Below are positions 44,083-51,371 of a stretch of DNA of 64,000 nucleotides, one piece after another (position 1 is the stretch's first letter; each line of letters starts with the position of its first letter). The stretch comes from Ardenticatenaceae bacterium (GTDB lineage: Bacteria; Chloroflexota; Anaerolineae; Promineifilales; Promineifilaceae). The DNA is taken from positions 62,001 to 126,000 of the forward strand of contig JACKCD010000004.1 of NCBI GenBank assembly GCA_020634215.1, read 5' to 3'. Under the pieces are notes generated by a model. It saw only the letters and a program-made list of their open reading frames with translations, was not told where the DNA came from and ran no database searches. The position numbers were made by a program, and so were the translations under genes.

Positions 44083-44949
44083 ATGATAAAACGATATGGT
44101 AGCCAGAGCATGGTGGCTCCTTTACAAACAGTACTGGTAAAACGGCCGTCGGTTGCCTTTGGCAGTGCCGACCCCCACACGTGGCACTATACCAGCCAGC
44201 CAAATCTGGCCGTAGCACAAGCCGAACACGATGCCTTTGTCCAGTTACTCAACCAGTTTGGCGCGGAAGTGATTTATCATCCGGCCGAAATGCCTGACCA
44301 CGCCGATGCCATTTTTACCCATGACCCGACCATTGTCACCGATGAAGGGGCGATTATTTTGCAGATGGGCAAACCACTACGGCGGGGGGAAGAAGCGGCG
44401 CAGGCTAAAGTGTATGAATCGTTGGGTATTCCCATTTTGGCAACGCTGCGCGGCGACGCGCTGGCGGAAGGGGGGGATTTGCTGTGGGTAGATGAAAAAA
44501 CATTAGCCGCCGGGCTGGGCTTCCGCACCAACAAAGAGGGGGTACGCCAGTTGCGAGGGGCGTTAACCCCGTTGGGGGTTGAGGTTGTGCCGGTGGAGTT
44601 GGCCTATTACCAAGGACCAGAAGCGTGTTTGCACCTGATGTCGTTTATCAGCATTGTGGATGTGGATGTGGCGGTCGTTTACCTGCCGCTGATGCCGGTA
44701 CCGTTTTGGCAACTGCTCAAGGATCGCGGCTTTCGTCTGGTAGAGGTGCCGGATGAGGAGTTTTTGACGATGGGGCCAAATGTGCTGGCGGTGGCTCCCG
44801 GTCAGTGCATTATGCTGGAAGGAAACCCGGTAACGCGGGCGCGGCTGGAGGCGGCCGGCTGTGCGGTGCAAACGTACAAAGGCACCGAAATTTCATTGAA
44901 GGCTGAAGGCGGGGCTACATGCCTGACACGGCCGATTTTGCGAGGTTGA
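44083..44949 (+). CDS. Arginine deiminase/DDAH-like amidinohydrolase
   Basis: 288 residues from ATG preceded by AAGGAG (8 bases). Guanidino-modifying fold: DAIFTHDPTIV with metal/substrate Asp, LAEGGDLLWVD (the EGGD substrate loop), ACLHLMSFISIVD with catalytic His, and GGATCLTRPIL at the C-terminus with the nucleophilic Cys. This is closest to dimethylarginine dimethylaminohydrolase-like proteins rather than ArcA (no ArcA-type insert). The real substrate may be a methylated or plain arginine derivative. An AACGGCCGTC variant is in frame near the start (KRPSVAF). An M20 peptidase gene follows, 81 bases downstream; ArgE-like enzymes and guanidino hydrolases often neighbour each other. Confidence 0.85.
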   Translation: MIKRYGSQSMVAPLQTVLVKRPSVAFGSADPHTWHYTSQPNLAVAQAEHDAFVQLLNQFGAEVIYHPAEMPDHADAIFTHDPTIVTDEGAIILQMGKPLRRGEEAAQAKVYESLGIPILATLRGDALAEGGDLLWVDEKTLAAGLGFRTNKEGVRQLRGALTPLGVEVVPVELAYYQGPEACLHLMSFISIVDVDVAVVYLPLMPVPFWQLLKDRGFRLVEVPDEEFLTMGPNVLAVAPGQCIMLEGNPVTRARLEAAGCAVQTYKGTEISLKAEGGATCLTRPILRG

Positions 44950-44957
44950 TTAGAAAT

Positions 44958-45012
44958 TGGACGCAGATTTTCCTGATTTACTTGATTGGACAGTCACGCA
45001 AATCTATGTCCT
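44958..45012. repeat. GGACGCAGATTT inverted repeat
   Basis: GGACGCAGATTTTCCTGATT on the left and AAATCTATGTCC on the right, imperfect relatives of the 29793-29852 dyad. It lies between the DDAH-like and M20 genes. Confidence 0.65.
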
Positions 45013-45030
45013 GTTTGTGAAAGAAGTTTG

Positions 45031-46299
45031 ATGATTACGACAACAGAACAGCGCGTCTTGGACGCCATTAACTTTGATGAAATGCTGGCTTATCTGTGCG
45101 AACTGGTGGCGGTGCGGAGTTTGGATGGGGAAGAAACGGCCGTTCAGCAGCACGTTGCCGCCAAAATGCAGGCCATCGGGCTGGAAGTGGATACCTGGGA
45201 ACTCGATTTTGCTGCCCTCAGCCAGCATCCCTCCTTTTGCGTGGAGGTGGAGCGCGAACACGGGCTAGGCGTGGTGGGGATCATGGGGGGCGACACGGGC
45301 AAATCGCTCATCCTCAACGGCCATACCGACGTGGTACCGGCCGGTGAGCAGGCAAATTGGACTGTGCCACCGTGGCAGGGAACCATTGCCAACGGCAACG
45401 TTTATGGGCGCGGGGCGTTAGACATGAAGGGCGGGCTGTGCTGCGCCCTCTTCGCGGCCAAAGCCATCCTCGATGCCGGGGTGTTGCTGCGCGGCAAGCT
45501 GATGATCCAAAGCGTCATTGGTGAAGAAGACGGCGGTGTGGGGACGCTGGCGGCGGTGGTGCGTGGCTACAGGGCCGACGGGGCAATTATCATGGAGCCA
45601 ACCGAGCTAATGGTGGCTCCGGCGCAGGCCGGTGCGCTTAACTTCCGCATGACCATTCCCGGTCGGGCGGCGCACGGAGCGATGCGGATGGAGGGGGTGA
45701 GTGCCATTGAAAAGTTTATGCCGATTTATGCGGCGTTGATGGCGCTGGAAAAGCAGCAGAATGAGGCGTTTGCCGACCCCTACTACGCGGCTTATGAACT
45801 GCCATACCCGCTGTGCGTAGGGACGATTCAGGCGGGCAATTGGGCTTCGACGGTGGCGGAAAGCCTGACGTTTGAGGGGCGGTTTGGCATTGCGGTGGGG
45901 CAGGATGTGGCGGCGGCGCGGCAGCTGTTTGAGGAGACGGTGGCGGCGGCGGCGCAGGCGGATCCGTGGCTGCGAGCGCATCCACCGACGGTGGAATGGT
46001 GGGGGGGGCAGTTTGCCCCGGCGCGGATTGATGAGGATGAGGCGGTATTAACGGCCGTTACCCAATCCTTCCACACCATCACCAACCAACCCGCCCGCAT
46101 CCAGGGCATGACCTACGGAGCCGACATGCGGCTGCTGGTCAACGACGGCCACACCCCCACCGTCATGTTCGGCCCCGGCGATGTGCGCCACGCCCACCAG
46201 CCCGACGAATTTGTTCCCGTCGAGGACCTAAAAACCGTTGCCCGCACCCTAGCCCTCACCATCTTGCGCTTTTGTGGGTATGAGGGGATGGTGGGTTAG
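45031..46299 (+). CDS. M20 family metallopeptidase (ArgE/DapE-like)
   Basis: 422 residues from ATG with AAAGAAG upstream. Dizinc site motifs: ILNGHTDVVPAG (His and catalytic Asp), GRGALDMKGGL (bridging Asp), VIGEEDGGVGT (general base Glu and ligand), and late His in DVRHAHQPDE. ArgE/DapE/CPG2-type deacylase or peptidase; substrate cannot be fixed. In-frame palindromes read EETAVQQH near residue 36 and LTAVTQS near 343, each at a flip from G-rich to C-rich coding strand. Its last 36 residues have a decayed copy at 48825-48935, on the other side of the profilin island. Confidence 0.9.
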   Translation: MITTTEQRVLDAINFDEMLAYLCELVAVRSLDGEETAVQQHVAAKMQAIGLEVDTWELDFAALSQHPSFCVEVEREHGLGVVGIMGGDTGKSLILNGHTDVVPAGEQANWTVPPWQGTIANGNVYGRGALDMKGGLCCALFAAKAILDAGVLLRGKLMIQSVIGEEDGGVGTLAAVVRGYRADGAIIMEPTELMVAPAQAGALNFRMTIPGRAAHGAMRMEGVSAIEKFMPIYAALMALEKQQNEAFADPYYAAYELPYPLCVGTIQAGNWASTVAESLTFEGRFGIAVGQDVAAARQLFEETVAAAAQADPWLRAHPPTVEWWGGQFAPARIDEDEAVLTAVTQSFHTITNQPARIQGMTYGADMRLLVNDGHTPTVMFGPGDVRHAHQPDEFVPVEDLKTVARTLALTILRFCGYEGMVG

Positions 46300-46822
46300 G
46301 TATTTTTTTATTGCGTATTACGTATTGGGAAGCAATTTATGCAATAGACAACACGAAAATGACCTAATCTACCCTTCAGAGCTTGTTTGAAAATAGGCAC
46401 TTACTTGCCAACTTCTGACCACACGCGACACACCGCCCTCGTCCGGTGCTTGCCCTCGCTCATTCAAGATTTCCTCCACTACTTTGATCCCGATGGCTCG
46501 CCCTAATTGCAGCACCGCTAAGATCATTCACGCCAGCGATGGTGCTTGTATCAGTTTATCGTTTATCGATCATTTCTTGTGAGCTTGGATCACTTTATGT
46601 TATACTTTGGCTTAGACAAGATATCGGTTGTTAGCCTCCCTTTTGAAAATCTTGGTTGATTCTCAAAAGCTACCTAATATCTGATGTTTTGTTATTTTTT
46701 TGCCCCCACAACTTTTACATATATTTGATCACTTGCTTCGCTATGCTTTGTAGCGATGTGGTTGAAACTGAGCGTAATGGGCGAGTGTAAGCTGTGCTTA
46801 TCGTTGACAAGGTATATCTGCA
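46300..46822. other. AT-rich left flank of the profilin island, with a candidate promoter
   Basis: Begins with a heptamer-like ATTGCGTATTACGTATT arm (about 46311-46327). No convincing gene; 46420-46570 has short open stretches (MARPNCSTAKIIHASDGAC) that could be a transposase remnant, not provable. TTGTGA (46577-46582), 18 bases, TATACT (46601-46606) forms a plausible promoter about 215 bases before the acetyltransferase. No AACGGCCGTT. Confidence 0.4.
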
Positions 46823-47437
46823 TTGACAAACGCAAAAACACCAGACATCGTGATTGAAAAAATCAGCCTTGCTCGAATTGACGATTATTATGGTGCCTTC
46901 CTCGAATCTCGTGAAGAATGGATTAATTGGGGGGGATTTTCTGCTGCCTATCTTTCAATGAGCGCATTGGAGATGATGATCAAAGATTCTCTTGAAGCGT
47001 GGAAAAAAGGTACGGCTTATACGTTTTTTATTCTCGATACAGCCCTGAATCAAGTTGTGGGCTCAGCGAGCCTAAACCACATAAACGCTACTATCCCGCT
47101 GGCGAATTTGGCCTATCTCGTGAGAAAAAGTCGAACGGGAGAAGGTATTGCTACAAAAGCTGCTATGCTTGTGGCGCGATATGGTTTTGAGCAATTGGGC
47201 TTCCAGCGCATTGAAATTGTTGTTGCTAAAGATAACGCAGCAAGCCTAAAGGTTGCCGAAAAATTGGGTGCTGTCAGAGAAGGGCTGCTCCGTAATCGCT
47301 TACAGCTAAATGGTTCTCTATGTGATGCATATCTGCATTCGCTGATTCCAAAGGACTATGAAATTAACCAAATCAACCATTTCAACCTTTTCCATATCAT
47401 GAACATTGTTCAATTTTACGCAACAAAGGAGTGTTAA
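46823..47437 (+). CDS. GNAT-family N-acetyltransferase (RimJ/RimL-like), first gene of the profilin operon
   Basis: 204 residues, start TTG (46823-46825) because no ATG lies in the region; the Shine-Dalgarno is weak (AAGG about 12 bases away). GNAT features: VVGSASLNHINATI, YLVRKSRTGEGIATKAAMLVARYGFEQLG for acetyl-CoA binding (RxGxG-like), and IEIVVAKDNAASLKVAEKLGAVREGLLRN, typical of the RimJ/RimL/SpeG-like group that acetylates protein N-termini or small amines. The C-terminal tail (NHFNLFHIMNIVQFYATKEC) is extra. Ends three bases before the profilin ATG, whose ribosome site lies inside this gene. AT-rich, no palindrome. Acting on profilin would be speculation. Confidence 0.85.
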   Translation: MTNAKTPDIVIEKISLARIDDYYGAFLESREEWINWGGFSAAYLSMSALEMMIKDSLEAWKKGTAYTFFILDTALNQVVGSASLNHINATIPLANLAYLVRKSRTGEGIATKAAMLVARYGFEQLGFQRIEIVVAKDNAASLKVAEKLGAVREGLLRNRLQLNGSLCDAYLHSLIPKDYEINQINHFNLFHIMNIVQFYATKEC

Positions 47438-47439
47438 AA

Positions 47440-47820
47440 ATGTCGTGGCAAGCTTATATTGATAGTTCCCTTGTCGGTACCGGGCATATTAAACGAGCGC
47501 TGATCTGCAGTCATGATGGAACGCCTTGGGCATATAGTGCCGGTTTTAATCCTTCTAACGCAGAATTAAAAGCGTTGATCAAAGGGTTCGCCGATAATGC
47601 AGGCATTCAAGGCTCAGGAATTAACCTTCAAGGCACGAAGTATATGACCCTAAGAGCGGACAATCGCTCGATTTATGGCAAGAAGGGTGCAGGCGGTGTG
47701 GTCAGTGTGAAAACCGGTCAAGCCGTCATCATTGGAATCTATGAAGAGGGTACCCAGCCAGGGCAAGCTACCACAGTGGTAGAAAAATTGGCGGACTATT
47801 TGATTGAAAACGGTTACTGA
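47440..47820 (+). CDS. Profilin, eukaryotic (amoebozoan) type
   Basis: 126 residues from ATG with AAAGGAG 8 bases upstream. In eukaryotes profilin binds actin monomers, poly-proline and phosphoinositides and is not expected in bacteria. The whole chain matches amoeba/slime-mould profilins: N-terminus MSWQAYIDSSLVGTG, ICSHDGTPWAYSAGF, the actin-facing loop TLRADNRSIYGKKGAGG near residues 70-86, and VVEKLADYLIENGY at the end. Trp3, Tyr6, Trp30 and Tyr126 correspond to the poly-proline aromatic cluster; basic residues at the actin face are kept. Length equals the Acanthamoeba form. It sits between bacterial acetyltransferase and methyltransferase genes with three-base gaps, so it is expressed as a bacterial operon. 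Transfer from a eukaryote is the simplest explanation; target in this cell unknown. Confidence 0.93.
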   Translation: MSWQAYIDSSLVGTGHIKRALICSHDGTPWAYSAGFNPSNAELKALIKGFADNAGIQGSGINLQGTKYMTLRADNRSIYGKKGAGGVVSVKTGQAVIIGIYEEGTQPGQATTVVEKLADYLIENGY

Positions 47821-47822
47821 TC

Positions 47823-48341
47823 TTGCAACAGATTCCGATCGCACCCCCTTTATATGACGCGCCTTATGTACCCACTACGCCTGTGGCCGTGAGTAGAATG
47901 TTGATGTTGGCAGGTGTGACAAAGACTGATATTGTCTATGATTTAGGGTGTGGCGACGGAAGGATTGTCATTACAGCGGCTAAAAACATGGGCGCACGTG
48001 GGGTTGGCATTGATATCGATCCACAGCGTATCCGCGAAGCCAATCTAGGGGCTGGAAGAGCCGGCGTAGAAAGGCTTGTCCGGTTTGAAGAAGGTGATCT
48101 ATTTCAGGCAAACATTTCAGAAGCTACGGTCGTTACCCTCTTTTTATGGCCACAAATGAATCTCCGCCTTCGTCAGAAGCTCTTGAGGGAGTTGAAACCT
48201 GGTAGCCGCATCGTTTGCAATACGTTTGATATGGGTGACTGGAAGCCCGACCAGGAAACGTATGTTCAATATCCCGCTGGTGGCGAACAGTCGCCATTAA
48301 GTAAGTACCTAGCACTATGGATAGTTCCGCCACGGAATTGA
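47823..48341 (+). CDS. Class I SAM-dependent methyltransferase, third gene of the profilin operon
   Basis: 172 residues from TTG, two bases after the profilin stop, so likely translated by coupling. YVPTTPVAVSRMLMLAGV and DIVYDLGCGDGRIVITAAKNMGARGVGIDIDP form the SAM site; FEEGDLFQANISEATVVTLFLWPQMNLRLRQKLLRELKPGSRIV follows. This pattern is shared with bacterial relatives of FAM173/ATPSC-KMT protein-lysine methyltransferases, but also with uncharacterised ones, so the substrate is open. AT-rich and free of palindromes like the two genes before. A strong dyad overlaps its stop. Confidence 0.87.
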   Translation: MQQIPIAPPLYDAPYVPTTPVAVSRMLMLAGVTKTDIVYDLGCGDGRIVITAAKNMGARGVGIDIDPQRIREANLGAGRAGVERLVRFEEGDLFQANISEATVVTLFLWPQMNLRLRQKLLRELKPGSRIVCNTFDMGDWKPDQETYVQYPAGGEQSPLSKYLALWIVPPRN

Positions 48342-48360
48342 GGCGGAACTGTCCATAGTG
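48313..48360. terminator. Dyad at the end of the profilin operon
   Basis: CACTATGGATAGTTCCGCC (48313-48331) pairs with GGCGGAACTGTCCATAGTG (48342-48360) with one G-T pair and a 10-base loop that includes the methyltransferase stop. No T run follows, so it may be a bidirectional barrier or RNA-stabilising stem instead of a classic terminator. Confidence 0.6.
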
Positions 48361-48474
48361 TGTTCAACCTGATACTTGAAGTTTTGCCGCTGCTGGCGGC
48401 TGGTCATCCTAGTCGCCAGTCGCGAAAGTTGAGTTTTCTTCCCGAACGCAGGATCGTACTCTGTAAAGTAACGC

Positions 48475-48837
48475 TTATCCGCTGGTTTGCCTCCCTACAA
48501 GCTTGTTCCCCAACCATAAACATGCCCGATTCGCCTGAATACGATGAATGATTCCGTTGGCTTCTCGTTGAATCATCGGCAAGAAGAGCTGTTGATCTAG
48601 TACTGGCTGATCGACATCATCGCTTAATGGTTCATGCCCATCATAGCCTGACTCATCAAAAGCAACATCGCCGCTGTCGCTGAAGGTAACGTCGCTTTCG
48701 TCCGGCGCGAGATCGGCGGATGGAGACGTTTCGGTGGCAATGGTTGCGGCTGGGCGATTGTCAAAGGTGACGGTGGCTGTCTGGTTCGGTTGAAGGGTGA
48801 CGGGATAGCAGGGCTCGCCGTAGGTAATGTCCGCCAT
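48475..48837 (-). pseudogene. C-terminal fragment of a surface protein (SdrD/prealbumin-like end)
   Basis: 120 codons. GEPCYPVTLQPNQTATVTFDNRP is the last strand of a Cna-B/prealbumin-like domain; then an acidic linker (SDSGDVAFDESGYDGHEP) and VLDQQLFLPMIQRE, the LPxIxR type tail common on exported Chloroflexi proteins. It starts abruptly in a strand, with no signal peptide or preceding domains, and the ATG overlaps the M20 relic on the other strand. So it is a broken gene end. The 130 bases between it and the operon dyad show nothing else. Confidence 0.55.
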
Positions 48838-48935
48838 GCCTACCAGCGCGACGAATTTGTTCCCATCGAGAACCTAAAAACCGTTACCCGAACGCTGGCA
48901 CTCGCGATTTTGCATTTTTGCGGTTATGGGGAGAT
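48825..48935 (+). pseudogene. Relic of an M20 peptidase 3' end
   Basis: The frame reads NVRHAYQRDEFVPIENLKTV then TRTLALAILHFCGYG, parallel to DVRHAHQPDEFVPVEDLKTV and ARTLALTILRFCGYE at the end of the gene at 45031-46299. Nucleotide similarity is obvious, e.g. the shared CGACGAATTTGTTCCC. Only about 36 codons remain. The two copies flank the profilin island as degenerate direct repeats. Confidence 0.8.
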
Positions 48936-48984
48936 TGGAGATTAGAGATTGAAGATTGGGTTAATCTCTAATCTCTAATCTCCC
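48928..48984. repeat. GATTGGA heptamer inverted repeat
   Basis: GGGGAGATTGGAGATTAGAG then GTTAATCTCTAATCTCTAAT; about 24-base arms between the M20 relic and fabH-like gene. It marks the right edge of the AT-rich island. Confidence 0.7.
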
Positions 48985-49056
48985 TTCTCTTTTATCCGCG
49001 ACGATTTCGACCACTTGGTGTTACATTTTTCAGCAGGTAGAATTTTGGAGGACGCA

Positions 49057-50127
49057 ATGGAAAAACAATATGGTCGAATCACGGGTTGGGGATCGTATGT
49101 ACCGTCAAACATCATCACCAACGAAGATTTAGAGAAAATCGTTGATACCAGCCATGAATGGATTGTGCGCCGCACGGGAATTCACCAGCGCCATGTGGTT
49201 GGCCCGGAAGAAACCAACGCCACCATGTCTGTTGCGGCGGCGCAGGCGGCACTGGATAAGGCCAATATACATGCCACTGACCTTGATTTAATCATCCATG
49301 CTACTACCTTCCAAGATCACATTACACCGCCCACATCCAGCCAGGTGCAGCATATGCTGGGGGCGCACAATGTGCCAGCTTTTGTTTTGACAACGGGATG
49401 CACCGGTTTTGTCTATGGCCTGAGCGTGGCGCAGCAATTTATTCGCACAGGAGCCTACCGTACGATTCTTATCATTGGCTCCGAAATTATTAGCCGGGGG
49501 CTAGATTGGACTGACCGTTCTACCTGCGTGCTGTTTGGCGATGCGGCGGCGGCCATGGTGATGGAAGCGTGCGATGAGCCATGCGGGCTGTTTGGCTTTG
49601 ACCTCGGCTCCGACGGTAGCGGCTATGACAAAATCATCATGCCGGCCGGAGGAGCCGCCGAGCCAGTCGGAGCCGATACGTTTGCCGCCGGCCGTCATTA
49701 TTTGCAAATGAACGGCAGTGAAGTGTTCAAATTTGCGTCCCGCGTGCTGGGGAAAAGCTGCTATCGGTCGTTGGCAAGAGCGGAGATGACGCTGGATGAT
49801 ATTGACTGGATTGTGCCGCACCAGGCCAATTTACGTATTATTCAGGCGGCGGCGCGGGACATGGATCTGCCGCTGTCGCGCTTTATCACCGTGGTGGATC
49901 GGTATGGCAACACGTCGGCGGCTTCCATTCCGCTGGCAATTTGTGACGCGATTGCCGAGGGCAAGATTAAGCCGGAAGACAAGCTGCTGCTGGTAAGCTT
50001 TGGTGCGGGGTTAACTTGGGCATCGTGTGTGCTGCAAATGGCACCCAGATTGGAAAAGGTTAATGTGATGGCGGATTTAACGGCCGTTTCCCAAAACATT
50101 GACAGTCTTGCCGTCACCGCGCTATAA
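49057..50127 (+). CDS. Beta-ketoacyl-ACP synthase III-like protein (FabH family)
   Basis: 356 residues from ATG with GGAGG 6 bases upstream. FabH starts fatty-acid chains by condensing acetyl-CoA with malonyl-ACP. Start ITGWGSYVPSNIITNEDL and TSHEWIVRRTGIHQRHV are characteristic; catalytic Cys near residue 114 in TTGCTGFVYGLSVA, His in IVPHQANLRI, Asn in YGNTSAASIPLA. DNA near the C-terminus includes one palindrome (DLTAVSQN) that extends the usual FabH end by about 25 residues. Some relatives make ketoacyl precursors for other lipids, so primary FabH role is likely but not certain. The tRNA promoter lies in its last codons. Confidence 0.9.
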   Translation: MEKQYGRITGWGSYVPSNIITNEDLEKIVDTSHEWIVRRTGIHQRHVVGPEETNATMSVAAAQAALDKANIHATDLDLIIHATTFQDHITPPTSSQVQHMLGAHNVPAFVLTTGCTGFVYGLSVAQQFIRTGAYRTILIIGSEIISRGLDWTDRSTCVLFGDAAAAMVMEACDEPCGLFGFDLGSDGSGYDKIIMPAGGAAEPVGADTFAAGRHYLQMNGSEVFKFASRVLGKSCYRSLARAEMTLDDIDWIVPHQANLRIIQAAARDMDLPLSRFITVVDRYGNTSAASIPLAICDAIAEGKIKPEDKLLLVSFGAGLTWASCVLQMAPRLEKVNVMADLTAVSQNIDSLAVTAL

Positions 50128-50128
50128 T
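50099..50128 (+). promoter_or_regulatory. Promoter of tRNA-Leu
   Basis: Perfect TTGACA (50099-50104), 18-base spacer and perfect TATAAT (50123-50128), overlapping the end of the FabH-like gene. Transcription should start about 50135, six bases before the mature tRNA. Confidence 0.85.
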
Positions 50129-50140
50129 ATCGCACGAATT

Positions 50141-50225
50141 GCCCAGGTGGCGGAATTGGCATACGCGGTAGGTTGAGGGCCTATGCCCTATGGGCGTGGA
50201 GGTTCGAGTCCTCTCCTGGGCACCA
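50141..50225 (+). tRNA. tRNA-Leu, anticodon GAG
   Basis: Acceptor stem GCCCAGG pairs with CCTGGGC; discriminator A and CCA are encoded (to 50225). Anticodon arm GTAGG-TTGAGGG-CCTAT gives GAG. The long variable arm GCCC-TAT-GGGC marks a class II tRNA; T arm GGAGG-TTCGAGT-CCTCT. Reads CUC/CUU leucine codons. Confidence 0.96.
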
Positions 50226-50227
50226 CG

Positions 50228-50263
50228 AAAAAGCCGGAACTTGTAAGTTCCGGCTTTTTTTTT
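50228..50263 (+). terminator. Rho-independent terminator after tRNA-Leu
   Basis: AAGCCGGAACTTGTAAGTTC-type stem: GCCGGAACTT and AAGTTCCGGC around a G-T loop, followed by nine T. Confidence 0.93.
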
Positions 50264-50277
50264 GCAAACTGAAAACA

Positions 50278-50344
50278 GGACGCAGATTTACCTGATACAC
50301 CTGATTATCAAGCCCATCAGGCAAATCAGGTAAATCTGTGTCCT
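50278..50344. repeat. AGGACGCAGATTTACCTGAT inverted repeat
   Basis: Left arm 50278-50297, right arm ATCAGGTAAATCTGTGTCCT ending 50344, with an inner CCTGATTATC/GGCAAATCAGG region. Same family as 29793-29852. The epimerase stop codon (minus strand) lies at its right edge. Confidence 0.72.
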
Positions 50345-51281
50345 ATTCTCTTTTTATGGGCGCAAAACGGACATCTTCTTGCAAAATGCGGCGTAGACCT
50401 TCGGCGAGCGGTACTGATGGCTCAAAATGCAGCCGGTCGCGGGCGCAGCTGATGTCAGCCGCTAGGCGGGGCACCCCCCCTTGTTTTTCCTGGTTGTAGA
50501 TGCGGTTAACCGAGCGCCCTGTCACCAGCTCTACCTCATCCACTAGTGCCCTCATGCTTAGTTCCACCCCGCTGCCAATGTTGATGTTGCTGCGGTTGAT
50601 ATGAACGGCCGTTGCCGCCGCCCACAGTGCCTGTACCACATCTGTCACATAAACAAAATCCCGCGTCTGCTCCCCATCGCCAAAAATCACCACCGAGCCA
50701 CCCGTTAGCGCCTGCTGTAAAAAGCGGGGAATAACGGGCGCGTGAGACAGCGGCAGGCTTTGGTTTGGCCCATAGGCATTAAAAATCCGCAGTGCTACCG
50801 TTTCAATTCCCCACAGTGCCCCAATCGTGTGGATATATTGCTCCGCTGCCCATTTGCTGACGGCATAGGGCGAGTCTGGGTGGGGTGTGGCATCTTCATG
50901 GACGGGCTGCTGCGGCTGGTAGCCATAAACCGCGCCGGAAGAGGTGAACACCACCCGGCGTACACCCGTGTCGCGCATCGCCTCCATCAGGCTAACCGCC
51001 CCGCCCACGTTAACCCGGTTGTAGTCACGTGGGTGCATAACTGACTGCGCCACCGATACCCGCGCTGCCAAATGGTAAACACAATCAACATCGTAGAGCA
51101 ATGACCACAAAAGCGGAATATTGTCTACATCACCCTGTGTAAAGGTAACGGCTGGGTGCAGCCGTGACTGTTGACCATTGCTCAAATCATCAAGCACGTG
51201 GACATGATGCCCATCTTGAACAAGTTTGTTGGCAAGGGCAGAGCCAAGAAAGCCTGCGCCGCCTGTAACTAAAAAACGCAT
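50343..51281 (-). CDS. NAD-dependent nucleotide-sugar epimerase/dehydratase (extended SDR)
   Basis: 312 residues from the ATG at 51279-51281 (MRFLVTGGAGFLGSALA); an in-frame Met six codons earlier is possible, neither with a Shine-Dalgarno. TGGAGFLG for NAD, HVLDDLSNGQQSRL, VYHLAARVSVAQSV, catalytic Ser in FTSSGAVYG and YAVSK for Tyr/Lys, then LRIFNAYGPNQ and IFGDGEQTRDFVYVTDVV. Closest to UDP-glucose 4-epimerase or UDP-glucuronate-type enzymes (WbpP/GalE-like); exact sugar unknown. Provides activated sugars for surface glycans. Divergent from the next gene with about 90 bases between starts. Confidence 0.88.
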   Translation of the reverse strand: MRFLVTGGAGFLGSALANKLVQDGHHVHVLDDLSNGQQSRLHPAVTFTQGDVDNIPLLWSLLYDVDCVYHLAARVSVAQSVMHPRDYNRVNVGGAVSLMEAMRDTGVRRVVFTSSGAVYGYQPQQPVHEDATPHPDSPYAVSKWAAEQYIHTIGALWGIETVALRIFNAYGPNQSLPLSHAPVIPRFLQQALTGGSVVIFGDGEQTRDFVYVTDVVQALWAAATAVHINRSNINIGSGVELSMRALVDEVELVTGRSVNRIYNQEKQGGVPRLAADISCARDRLHFEPSVPLAEGLRRILQEDVRFAPIKRE

Positions 51282-51371
51282 GACGGGATCATAACTCATT
51301 GACGGTGAAACTAAAAGCAGGATGAAGGTCATTTGCCAGCTTCTCATTCTGGGCATATGATGCCGCAGCAT

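Noticed and set aside
46420..46570. Possible transposase remnant left of the profilin operon
   Set aside because: Short open stretches only; no DDE motif, inverted repeats or target copies can be shown.
47440..47820. Profilin as eukaryotic contamination
   Set aside because: It has a bacterial ribosome site, no introns and bacterial genes within three bases on either side, with Chloroflexi-type genes beyond; a chimera still needs read-level exclusion.
48360..48551. Plus-strand frame after the profilin operon
   Set aside because: No ribosome site, no family character, antisense to a recognisable surface-protein tail.
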